Positions 41,585 to 51,339 of a stretch of DNA of 64,000 bases are shown here, piece after piece. The notes beneath the pieces were generated by a model. The model saw nothing but the letters and a program-made list of their open reading frames with translations. It searched no databases and was not told where the DNA came from. This DNA comes from Mycolicibacterium monacense (GTDB lineage: Bacteria > Actinomycetota > Actinomycetes > Mycobacteriales > Mycobacteriaceae), in NCBI RefSeq assembly GCF_010731575.1, contig NZ_AP022617.1, positions 4,278,001 to 4,342,000 of the forward strand. The letters run 5' to 3'. Within the stretch, counting starts at the first letter, position 1, and every line of letters begins with the position of its first letter. The position numbers and the translations under genes were made by a program.

Positions 41585-41597
41585 TTCAGTTTCTGAA
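41585..41597. promoter_or_regulatory. Candidate MarR operator
   Basis: TTCAG-TTT-CTGAA, a perfect 5-3-5 inverted repeat, sits in the AT-rich 58-bp gap between the divergent marR and MMPL genes, 25 bp from the regulator start and 22 bp from the transporter start. The place and size fit a MarR dimer site blocking both promoters. Judged by eye. Confidence 0.5.
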
Positions 41598-41618
41598 ATA
41601 TCGGGAATAGTGGTCGGT

Positions 41619-43643
41619 ATGGCAGGTCGATTCTCCTGGGTGGTGGCGTTGCTGGTGGTGCTCGTCTCCGGCGGGCTGATGGGTGTGCTCAGCGGCGGCG
41701 AGTCGAGTTCGCAGTCACCGGTCTCGGTGCCGACGGATGCGGAATCGGCCAAGGTCAACGCCTTACGCAGCGAGTTCCCCGGCGGCGATCAGGCGCCGAC
41801 GATCCTCGTCGTGACCCGCACCGACGGCGCAGCGCTGTCCCCCGCCGACATCGCCGCCACCGAGGCGGCGCGCGGCCGCATGCTCGACGCCGCCCAGAGC
41901 GCGCCAGCCGGTCCGCCGGTGATCGTCAGCGAGGACGACAAGGCCGCCATCGCCACCGTGCCGCTCGCCACCGACCTGTCCGGGTTCGGGCTCAACGACG
42001 CGGTCAAGGGTCTGCGGGAGGCCGCCGCCGACGGACTGCCCGGCGACCTACGGGCCGAGGTGACCGGCGGGCCCGCATTCGGCGCCGACATCGCGAACTC
42101 GTTCTCCGGCGCCAACGTCACCCTGCTGGCGGTGACGGCCGCCGTCGTCGCACTGCTGCTGATCGTCACCTACCGGTCACCGGTGCTGTTCCTGGTGCCG
42201 TTGCTGGTGATCGGGTTCGCCGACCGGGTGGCGGCCGTGGTGGGCACCGCGATCGCCGAGGCCGTCGGCATGTCCCCCGACGGGTCGACCTCCGGCATCA
42301 CCAGCGTGCTGGTGTTCGGCGCCGGCACCAACTACGCGCTGCTGCTGATCTCCCGGTACCGGGAGGAACTGGGCCGCAATGGCGATCACCGCGAAGCGCT
42401 CGCTGTCGCCGTGCGCGCCGCCGGACCGGCCATCCTGGCGAGCAACGCCACCGTGGTGCTCGCCCTGCTCACGCTGGTGTTCGCGTCGGCGCCGAGCACC
42501 CGCGCCCTCGGCGTACAGGCCGCCGCCGGCCTGGTGGTAGCGGCCGTCTTCGTACTGCTGGTGCTGCCCGCCCTGCTGCGATTGTTCGGCAAGAAACTGT
42601 TCTGGCCGCTCATCCCGAAGGAAGGCGCCGCACCGCTGACCGACAGCGGACTGTGGCACCGCATCGCCGCCGGCGTCTCACGCCGTCCCGCCGTCGTCGC
42701 CGTCGCGTCGATCGGTGCGCTGGCCGTGCTGTGCACCGGCCTGCTGTTCACCCCGATCGGGCTGACGCAGACCGAGCAGTTCCGGGTGCAGGCCGAATCG
42801 GTGACCGGCTACGAAACCCTGGCCGACCACTTCCCGAGCGGGTTGACCGATCCGACCCGCGTCATCGGGCCCTCCGACAAGACCGCCGAGCTCCAGCGCG
42901 CCATCTCCGAGACGCCGGGCGTCGTGTCGGCCGACCCGGCGGGCACCTCCCCGACCGGGCTCACGCAGTGGTCAGTGGTGCTGTCCGCCGAACCCGCCTC
43001 CGACGAGGCGTTCTCGACCGTGGACGCGCTGCGCGAGAACGTGCGTGGGGTGGATTCGTCGACGCTGGTCGGTGGTTCCGACGCCCAGGCGCGCGACATC
43101 AGCAGCGCCGCCTCGCGTGACCGCATGGTGGTGATCCCGACGATCCTCGCCGTCGTCCTCGTGGTGCTGTACGTCCTGCTGCGCTCCGCGCTCGCGCCGC
43201 TGATCCTGGTCGCGGTGACAGTGCTCAGCGCACTGGCCGCACTGGGTCTCGGCGGCTGGGCCAGCGTGCACCTGTTCGGCTTCCCGGCGCTCGACGACAC
43301 GACGCCGCTGTTCGCGTTCCTGTTCCTGGTGGCCCTCGGCGTGGACTACACGATCTTCCTGGTCACCCGGGCGCGGGAGGAGACGCCGGACCACGGCACC
43401 CGCCAGGGCATCGTGCGCGCGGTGTCGGCGACCGGCGCCGTCATCACCAGCGCGGGCATCGTGCTGGCCGCGGTGTTCTGCGTGCTGGGGGTGTTGCCGC
43501 TGATCGTGCTCACGCAGTTGGGCATCATCGTCGGCCTCGGCATCCTGCTCGACACGTTCCTGGTGCGCACGGTCATCATCCCGGCCCTGTTCACGTTGAT
43601 CGGGCCGAAGATCTGGTGGCCCGCGCTGCGCGCTTCGCCGTAA
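41619..43643 (+). CDS. MMPL/RND-family transporter
   Basis: A 674-residue RND-type exporter with about 12 membrane helices: one N-terminal, a large outer loop, five more, a second loop, and the rest. The two conserved Asp/Tyr-type relay motifs are GAGTNYALLLISRYREEL and ALGVDYTIFLVTRAREE. The absence of a long C-terminal domain and its size put it with ActII-3/YdfJ-like drug exporters rather than the large lipid-exporting MmpL3. ATG 41619 is preferred; GTG 41610 is possible. Likely controlled by the divergent MarR protein. Confidence 0.88.
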   Translation: MAGRFSWVVALLVVLVSGGLMGVLSGGESSSQSPVSVPTDAESAKVNALRSEFPGGDQAPTILVVTRTDGAALSPADIAATEAARGRMLDAAQSAPAGPPVIVSEDDKAAIATVPLATDLSGFGLNDAVKGLREAAADGLPGDLRAEVTGGPAFGADIANSFSGANVTLLAVTAAVVALLLIVTYRSPVLFLVPLLVIGFADRVAAVVGTAIAEAVGMSPDGSTSGITSVLVFGAGTNYALLLISRYREELGRNGDHREALAVAVRAAGPAILASNATVVLALLTLVFASAPSTRALGVQAAAGLVVAAVFVLLVLPALLRLFGKKLFWPLIPKEGAAPLTDSGLWHRIAAGVSRRPAVVAVASIGALAVLCTGLLFTPIGLTQTEQFRVQAESVTGYETLADHFPSGLTDPTRVIGPSDKTAELQRAISETPGVVSADPAGTSPTGLTQWSVVLSAEPASDEAFSTVDALRENVRGVDSSTLVGGSDAQARDISSAASRDRMVVIPTILAVVLVVLYVLLRSALAPLILVAVTVLSALAALGLGGWASVHLFGFPALDDTTPLFAFLFLVALGVDYTIFLVTRAREETPDHGTRQGIVRAVSATGAVITSAGIVLAAVFCVLGVLPLIVLTQLGIIVGLGILLDTFLVRTVIIPALFTLIGPKIWWPALRASP

Positions 43644-43679
43644 CCCCGCTCCGCTTCCACGCGCGTACGTTCGGTAGGT

Positions 43680-44900
43680 ATGACAGGCACGACTGGAGCA
43701 TCGACGGCGCCCCCGCTCCCGCCGCTGCACATGCGGCGCGCCGGATTCGACCCCACCGACGAACTGCGCGACATCCGGGAGTCGGCCGGTGTGCGCCTCA
43801 CCCAGAACGCGTTCGGGATGGACGTGTACCTGGTGACCCGCCATGACGACGTCAAGGCGGTCCTCGCAGACCACACGCGGTTCTCCAACACCCGCCCGCC
43901 GGGCTTCGCCGGCGCCGGGTCGCCGATCTCCGATGCCGAACAGGCCAGGGCGCAGGCGGGCAACCTGCTCGCCAACGATCCGCCCGAACATCAGCGGCTG
44001 CGGCGGATGCTCACCCCGGAGTTCACGCTGCGCCGGATCAACCGGCTGGAACCGCGGATCGTGGCGATCGTCGACGAACACCTCGACGCGATGCAGCAGT
44101 CCGGCCCGCCGGCCGATCTGGTGGCCGGCTTCGCGCTGCCCATACCGTCGCTGGTGATCTGCGAACTGCTCGGCGTGCCGTACGCCGACCGGGAGGACTT
44201 CCAGCGCCGCAGCGCCCGCCAGCTCGACCTGTCGCTGCCGATCCCGGAGCGGCTCGACCTGGCCCGGCAGGCGCGCGAGTACATGCACACGCTGGTGGGC
44301 CGCGCCCGCCGCACCCCGGGTGACGACATCCTCGGCATGCTGGTCCGTGAGCACGGTGACGAGTTGACCGACGACGAACTGGTCGGCATCGCGGGGTTGC
44401 TGCTGCTCGCCGGGCACGAGACCACCTCAAACATGCTCGGCCTCGGTGTGCTGGCGCTGCTGCGCCACCCCGAGCAGCTCGCGGCCGTGCGCGACGACCC
44501 CGACGCGGTGGGTCCCGCCGTCGAGGAGCTGCTGCGGTGGCTGTCGATCGTGCACAGCGGCATCCCGCGGATCACCACCACCGACGTCGAAGTGGCCGGC
44601 GTGCTGATCCCGAAGGGTCAGCTGGTGTTCGTGTCGCTGCCGTCGGCCAACCGGGATCCGAGTTTCCTTGACGCGCCCGAGACCTTCGACATCCGCCGCG
44701 GCGCGCCCGGTCACCTCGCGTTCGGCCACGGAGTGCACCACTGCCTCGGGGCGCCGCTGGCCCGCATGGAGATGCGGATCGCGTTCCCCGCGCTGCTGCG
44801 CCGGTTCCCCACGCTGACGCTGGCCGAACCGTTCGAAGATGTCGAGTTCCGGTCGTTCCACTTCATCTACGGGCTACGGTCGCTGCTGGTGGGATGGTGA
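43680..44900 (+). CDS. Cytochrome P450
   Basis: A 406-residue soluble bacterial class I P450. I-helix AGHETTS, K-helix EELLR (ExxR), the PxxF-type region APETFDIRRG and the heme-Cys loop FGHGVHHCLG are all present. It should hydroxylate a lipophilic compound using electrons from the ferredoxin encoded 4 nt downstream. A TACGTT box ends 8 nt before the ATG, compatible with a leaderless start. The substrate and CYP family number need comparison. Confidence 0.93.
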   Translation: MTGTTGASTAPPLPPLHMRRAGFDPTDELRDIRESAGVRLTQNAFGMDVYLVTRHDDVKAVLADHTRFSNTRPPGFAGAGSPISDAEQARAQAGNLLANDPPEHQRLRRMLTPEFTLRRINRLEPRIVAIVDEHLDAMQQSGPPADLVAGFALPIPSLVICELLGVPYADREDFQRRSARQLDLSLPIPERLDLARQAREYMHTLVGRARRTPGDDILGMLVREHGDELTDDELVGIAGLLLLAGHETTSNMLGLGVLALLRHPEQLAAVRDDPDAVGPAVEELLRWLSIVHSGIPRITTTDVEVAGVLIPKGQLVFVSLPSANRDPSFLDAPETFDIRRGAPGHLAFGHGVHHCLGAPLARMEMRIAFPALLRRFPTLTLAEPFEDVEFRSFHFIYGLRSLLVGW

Positions 44901-44904
44901 TGCG

Positions 44905-45099
44905 ATGAGGATCGAGGCGAACCGCGACGTGTGCATCAGCGCGGGCAACTGCGTGATGTCCGCGCCGGAGGTGTTCGACCAGGACGACGACGGCATCGTC
45001 GTGCTGCTGGCCGACCCGGTGCCCGAGAGCGAGCACGAGCACGCCCGCGAAGCGGTCAAGCTGTGTCCGGCGACGGCGCTGCGGGTGGCGTCGGAGTGA
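44905..45099 (+). CDS. [3Fe-4S] ferredoxin, P450 partner
   Basis: A 64-residue ferredoxin with the pattern DVCISAGNCVMSAPEVFD and a late KLCPATAL. The three cluster Cys residues (C-x5-C ... CP) with Ala in the fourth position mark the [3Fe-4S] type that serves actinobacterial P450s. Start ATG 44905, 4 nt after the P450 stop, so the two are co-expressed. Its 3' end overlaps the convergent membrane-protein gene by 44 bp. Confidence 0.93.
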   Translation: MRIEANRDVCISAGNCVMSAPEVFDQDDDGIVVLLADPVPESEHEHAREAVKLCPATALRVASE

Positions 45100-45724
45100 C
45101 TTCGCGGCTGTAGATCAGTGCGCTGACCACCAACACCCAGGCGGGAAAGGTCAACACGAGCCACATGCTGACCTCCGCCGCCACGATCAGCGCCACCGCC
45201 ACGAGATAGGTGACGTAGACCAACGGCCGGGGCATCAGGCCGGTGCGCAGCCAGATCGTGGCCAGAGACATCATGAACACCGCGGCCATCCGCAGCGCGT
45301 ACGTCTTCGAGATCGACAGCAGCACCGTCTGCCCCAGCAGAGCCACACCGGAGACGGATTCTGCGGGGTGCCCGCTCATCGACTCCAGGCCCGCGCCCAC
45401 CCCGGCGGCGACGAACATCATCGCCAGGAACAGCAGGCCGCTGCCGAGGAACACCGTGGCGAAGAACTTGTCCTCGTACCGGCCGAACCCGTCGCGGATC
45501 ACGCCGATGAACCAGAGGAAAGCGATGCCGGCGAACGGCATGAGCACCGCTGCCACTTGTAACCGGTCACTGCCGCCGTCGATCCACTGAGAGCCGGGTT
45601 CGGCGCCCTCCGGAAGCGACGTGCGGATCAGGATGAGCGCCGCGCCGAACAGCAGCGCGAAGACGACTCCGGCCAGCGCCGCGGCCCTGGGCGTCGACAT
45701 CGGGTGCGGTTGAGGTCCGGCCAC
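45056..45724 (-). CDS. Six-helix membrane protein, unknown function
   Basis: A 222-residue protein with about six hydrophobic segments and a Pro/Thr-rich C-terminus (SREVTPTPPAAPSPDTA). I do not recognise a family, though it looks like the conserved hypothetical membrane proteins common in mycobacteria (e.g. AGIAFLWFIGVIRDGFGRYE). The start is GTG 45724 or ATG 45700; neither has a clear ribosome site. The last 44 bp overlap the ferredoxin gene on the other strand, which is unusually long for a tail-to-tail overlap. Confidence 0.7.
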   Translation of the reverse strand: MAGPQPHPMSTPRAAALAGVVFALLFGAALILIRTSLPEGAEPGSQWIDGGSDRLQVAAVLMPFAGIAFLWFIGVIRDGFGRYEDKFFATVFLGSGLLFLAMMFVAAGVGAGLESMSGHPAESVSGVALLGQTVLLSISKTYALRMAAVFMMSLATIWLRTGLMPRPLVYVTYLVAVALIVAAEVSMWLVLTFPAWVLVVSALIYSREVTPTPPAAPSPDTA

Positions 45725-45747
45725 GCGGTCATCGTCGCACCGACTCC

Positions 45748-45805
45748 CCGAGGCTGCTGCCAGATCACCGCCCGAGGCGAAACCGTGATCTGACAGCAGT
45801 CTCGG
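45748..45805. repeat. Palindromic intergenic element
   Basis: 23-bp inverted arms CCGAGGCTGCTGCCAGATCA(CCG) at 45748-45770 and CCGTGATCTGACAGCAGTCT(CGG) at 45783-45805, with three mismatched positions and a 12-bp loop. It follows the thioesterase stop (45809) on the minus strand, so it can act as a transcription terminator. The size and precise symmetry also fit a dispersed palindromic repeat. Confidence 0.75.
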
Positions 45806-45808
45806 CGG

Positions 45809-47751
<1,943 letters not shown>

Positions 47752-47819
47752 TTAGTCTCCCGCTTTGATGTGGTGCAGCCGGTGACACACCCTATCCCAG
47801 CAGGTCGGGAGGATCGCTC

Positions 47820-48443
47820 TTGAGTGCCAGAGACAGGGCCGCAGGCCGCGGCGACGGCATGGTCGTGCTCCGGTTCGGCGGACACCGCGCCCCGCGCGGG
47901 TTGACCGGTCTGGACACCGTCGACGTGGCCGGTGCGCCGGACGTCGATGCGGCCGCGGCGGGAGCGCGGCGGCTGGTCGTCGTCGGTTCCGACGCGGATC
48001 TGGCGACGGTGCTGACCCGGTTGATGCGCACCGAGCGCCTCGGTGTCGAGCTGGCCGCCGCGCGGGGGTTGTTCCCGCGCACCGCGCTGTCGGGTACGGC
48101 GCGGCGGGTGCCGTTGATCAGGGACGACGCCGGGATCGCGATCGTGGGTTCGGCGCAGTGGCGGGGCACCGAGGGAGCGCTGTTCGGCGAGGCGGTGGTC
48201 GACGACACCACGCTGTTCTCCGGCGAGGTGGCGGGTGTGCGTATCGAGCCGACGGCGGAGATCCCGGGGTTGCGGGCAGCGGTGCTGTCCGGGCGCGGGC
48301 GGCCGCAGCGCTGGGTGGCCGGCCGCGCCGCGCAACTGGGGACGACGGGTGCGCGGGTGGTCCGCGACGGCGTCGAGGGCACCCGCGAGGTGAAACGGTC
48401 GACGTTCTACCGCCACACCGAGGGCTGGCTGCGGGTCAGCTGA
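47820..48443 (+). CDS. Conserved hypothetical protein (Rv0358-like)
   Basis: A 207-residue cytoplasmic protein, next to purA as Rv0358 is in M. tuberculosis by my recollection. It has a repeated alpha/beta pattern (RRLVVVGSDADLATVLTRLM, then ELAAARGLFPRTALSGTARR) and a C-terminal basic stretch EVKRSTFYRHTEGWLRVS; the fold is reminiscent of the N-terminal part of lipid-kinase or NAD-kinase proteins, but catalytic motifs are not evident. The start is an unusual TTG with GGGAGGA at a good distance. It overlaps the convergent permease gene by 8 bp. Confidence 0.78.
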   Translation: MSARDRAAGRGDGMVVLRFGGHRAPRGLTGLDTVDVAGAPDVDAAAAGARRLVVVGSDADLATVLTRLMRTERLGVELAAARGLFPRTALSGTARRVPLIRDDAGIAIVGSAQWRGTEGALFGEAVVDDTTLFSGEVAGVRIEPTAEIPGLRAAVLSGRGRPQRWVAGRAAQLGTTGARVVRDGVEGTREVKRSTFYRHTEGWLRVS

Positions 48444-49914
48444 CGTCGTCGTCGGCCAGCGAGGTGCCGATGCGCGACATCACCTCGGGACGCCGGCGCA
48501 GCGTGTAGATCAGCAATCCGATGCCCAGCACGATCCATGCCAGGTACACGAACGGCAGCGCCCCGTAGATGCCGGTCTGCAGCGGCCACACGGTCTTGTA
48601 CAGCGGATAGAGGAACACCAGCGACCCCAGGGCGCCGAGCACGCCGTGCCGGAACCAGTGGAACTCCCCGATGCGCAGCATGTACCGCACCAGGCCGATG
48701 TTGGTGAAGATGTAGGACACCAAGAAGGCGATCGAGATGAGGAACCCGAAGTAGCCCCACACGTTGAACGGTCCGACGAGGAACGCCAGGGGCACCCCGA
48801 GCAGCATCGACAGCACACCCATCACCGCGATCGCCACCGCCGGCGTCTGCCGCCGCGACACCGCGCCGAGGCGGGTGGGCAGCACGCCCTCCCGGCCGAG
48901 CGTGTAGAGCACGCGGGCGCCCGCCAGGAACGCCGTCTGGCTGAACGCCAGGATGCTGCTCAGCGTGGCCAGCACGATGACGGTGAGACCGACCTGCCCC
49001 CAGTATGTCTGGGCGATCGTCTGCAGCGGTGCGGGATCCTCGCCGAACGCCGTCATGTCGTCGATGCCGTAGCCGTAGACCATCGCGTAGGCGACGACGA
49101 TGTAGAAGACCGGCACCACGACGGCCGCCACCCAGAGCCCCCGCGGGATCTGGCGTTTCGGGTCCTTGACCTCCTGGCCCAGGGTGGCGCCCTCCTCGAT
49201 GCCCACGTGTGACAGCACGCCGTACGTCATCGCCAACCCGACACCGCCGAGGGCGAGCGCCCCGGCCGAGGACACCTGGAACGGCGCGACCCCGAATCCG
49301 CTGCCGGACTGCGGCCCGGTGATGAAGATCCACGCCGCCAGGGCCAGCAGCACGATGATCTCGAATGCCAGCAATCCCAGTGCGGCATGCAGGGATTGGG
49401 TGATTCCCAGGTAGGCCAGCACGCATACGTAGGCCAGCGCCGCGAAGGTGAACAACCACCACGGCACCGAGATGCCGAACTGGGTCTGCAGCCATTCCTG
49501 CACCCATCCGCCGAACACCGCGAACCCGGCGGCGGAGAACACCAGGTACGCGCCGATGAACGTCCAGCCGTAGACGAACCCGACATTGGGCCCCCACGCC
49601 TTGGAGTTCCATGTGTAGAGCCCGCCGGAGGTCGGCAGTCTCTTGGAGAACTCCGCGAACGTGTTGACCAGCAACAGGATTCCCGGCCACACCAGGACGA
49701 ATGCCAGAACCAGTGCGGCACCGGCGAACTGGCCCATGAACTGCAGGTTGAGCGCGATGACCGACGCGGGCCCGCAGCCGGCGACCGAGAGGACGGCCAC
49801 CTGTCTCCAGTTGATCGCGCCGCGGCGCAGACCCCGTTCCTGCTCCGGGGTGAGCTCGCCGTGCGGCGCGGATCCGACGTCGCCGTAACTGCGTGTCTCG
49901 CTGGAATCGGCCAC
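48436..49914 (-). CDS. APC-family amino acid/amine permease
   Basis: A 492-residue transporter with about 12-13 membrane segments. GPASVIALNLQFMGQFAGAA and PTSGGLYTWNSKAWGPNVGF are TM1-TM3 landmarks of the APC amino acid/choline transporter group, and GVLSHVGIEEGATLGQEVKD PKRQIPRGL carries the conserved E and IPRG region. Last gene of the amine-catabolism operon (24 nt after the glutamine-synthetase-like gene), so it probably imports the amine that the operon degrades. The substrate is inferred from context only. Confidence 0.9.
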   Translation of the reverse strand: MADSSETRSYGDVGSAPHGELTPEQERGLRRGAINWRQVAVLSVAGCGPASVIALNLQFMGQFAGAALVLAFVLVWPGILLLVNTFAEFSKRLPTSGGLYTWNSKAWGPNVGFVYGWTFIGAYLVFSAAGFAVFGGWVQEWLQTQFGISVPWWLFTFAALAYVCVLAYLGITQSLHAALGLLAFEIIVLLALAAWIFITGPQSGSGFGVAPFQVSSAGALALGGVGLAMTYGVLSHVGIEEGATLGQEVKDPKRQIPRGLWVAAVVVPVFYIVVAYAMVYGYGIDDMTAFGEDPAPLQTIAQTYWGQVGLTVIVLATLSSILAFSQTAFLAGARVLYTLGREGVLPTRLGAVSRRQTPAVAIAVMGVLSMLLGVPLAFLVGPFNVWGYFGFLISIAFLVSYIFTNIGLVRYMLRIGEFHWFRHGVLGALGSLVFLYPLYKTVWPLQTGIYGALPFVYLAWIVLGIGLLIYTLRRRPEVMSRIGTSLADDDVS

Positions 49915-49938
49915 GGGAGTTCCCTTCTGGGTTACCGG

Positions 49939-51339
49939 TTACATCGCCTCGAGGTACCGGGCGACCTCCCAGTCGGTGACCGCCACCGACTGGGCCGCGA
50001 TCTCTGCGCGCTTCATCAGCACGTAATGGTCGACGAAGTCGTCCCCGAACCACTCTCGTGCCGCCGCGCTGTCCGCGAGCAGGTCCACCGCCTCGGCGAG
50101 GGTGGCAGGCAGGACCGGCAGATCCTCGCTCGGCTGGCTGTAGATGTCGGTCGTGGACAGTTCGCGGGGTTCGATCTCGTTGAGCAGTCCGTGCAGTCCG
50201 CCCGCGAGGGCGGCGGCGGTGGCCAGATACGGGTTGGCGTCACCACCGGGCTGACGGTGCTCGACGCGGGTGCCGTGGTCGCCTTCGCGAATGACGCGCA
50301 AGCCGACCGAACGGTTGTCGACACCCCAGGTGGCGGTGGTGCCGGCCCACGAGTACGGCACGAAGCGGCGGTAGGAGTTCGGTGTCGGCGCCATCAGCGC
50401 GGTGAATTCCCGCATGGTGTGCAGGATTCCGCCGGCGAAGTGGCGCAGCGCGGTGGAGAGCTGATCGGGGGCGTCCTGGTCGAAGAAGACCCCGCCCCCG
50501 GCGATGTCGCGCAGGCTCAGGTGCACGTGGCAGCTGTTACCCGCCCAGTCGGTCACGGGTTTCGCCATGAACGTCGCGAGCAGGTCGTTCTGGGCGGCGA
50601 CCTCCTTGACCGCCGATTTGAACAGGAAGGCGTCGTCGGCGGACTTCAGGCTGTTGCCGTACCGCAGCGTGATCTCGAACTGCCCGGGACCCGTCTCGGG
50701 GTTGCAGGCCTCGACGGGCAGGCCGTAGTCGAGCATGTGGCGCCGGATCAGCGCTCCGATGTCCTCCTGCAGCGAACCCATCACCACGCCGTAGGTGCTG
50801 GGCGCCTCCTGCAGCGGGACGAGTTCGTCGGCCCGTTTGCGGTGCGTGGTGCCCGCCTTCTCGCGCAGCAGATAGAACTCCAACTCCAGCGCGCTCAGCG
50901 GCTGGTAGCCCATCGCGTCGGCACGTTCGACGACGCGGCGCAGCACCGACCGCGGCGCGATGGGCACCGGCCGGTGGTCGGCCGGCAGCTCCCAGTCACA
51001 CAGCAACAGCGCGGTGTCGTCGTGCCAGGGCACGATCCGCAGGGTGGTCAGGTCGGGGACGGCCAGGATGTCGGGGTAGCCCTGCCGTTCGGTGGGGAAG
51101 TATCCGCGGTATCCGTCGGGGCGTGCGACGAGGTCGGATTCGTCGACGTGCATCACCCAGAACACGTCGCACATCGGCATCCCGTGCTCGAGCATCCGGG
51201 GCAGCTGGCTGATCGGGACCCGCTTGCCGCGCATCACCCCGTGGGTGTCGGTGCCGCCGAGGATCACCGTCGCGATGTCCTCAGCGTGCAGTCGGGCGAG
51301 GACCTCCGAGGCGGTGGGGGCGGTGCGTGCGTCGATCAT
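49939..51339 (-). CDS. Glutamine-synthetase-like gamma-glutamyl-amine ligase (PuuA/GlnA-type)
   Basis: A 466-residue glutamine synthetase homologue with the catalytic-domain motifs ALELEFYLL, ETGPGQFEITL, NSCHVHLSL (His for glutamate), PNSYRRFVPYSW and RVEHRQPGGDANPYLATAA. Its neighbours (PuuD-like amidase, permease, GntR regulator) indicate gamma-glutamylation of a polyamine or monoamine rather than ammonia assimilation. ATG 51339 overlaps the monooxygenase stop by 4 bp. PuuA, IpuC and actinobacterial GlnA3/GlnA4 proteins are the nearest functional models. Confidence 0.87.
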   Translation of the reverse strand: MIDARTAPTASEVLARLHAEDIATVILGGTDTHGVMRGKRVPISQLPRMLEHGMPMCDVFWVMHVDESDLVARPDGYRGYFPTERQGYPDILAVPDLTTLRIVPWHDDTALLLCDWELPADHRPVPIAPRSVLRRVVERADAMGYQPLSALELEFYLLREKAGTTHRKRADELVPLQEAPSTYGVVMGSLQEDIGALIRRHMLDYGLPVEACNPETGPGQFEITLRYGNSLKSADDAFLFKSAVKEVAAQNDLLATFMAKPVTDWAGNSCHVHLSLRDIAGGGVFFDQDAPDQLSTALRHFAGGILHTMREFTALMAPTPNSYRRFVPYSWAGTTATWGVDNRSVGLRVIREGDHGTRVEHRQPGGDANPYLATAAALAGGLHGLLNEIEPRELSTTDIYSQPSEDLPVLPATLAEAVDLLADSAAAREWFGDDFVDHYVLMKRAEIAAQSVAVTDWEVARYLEAM

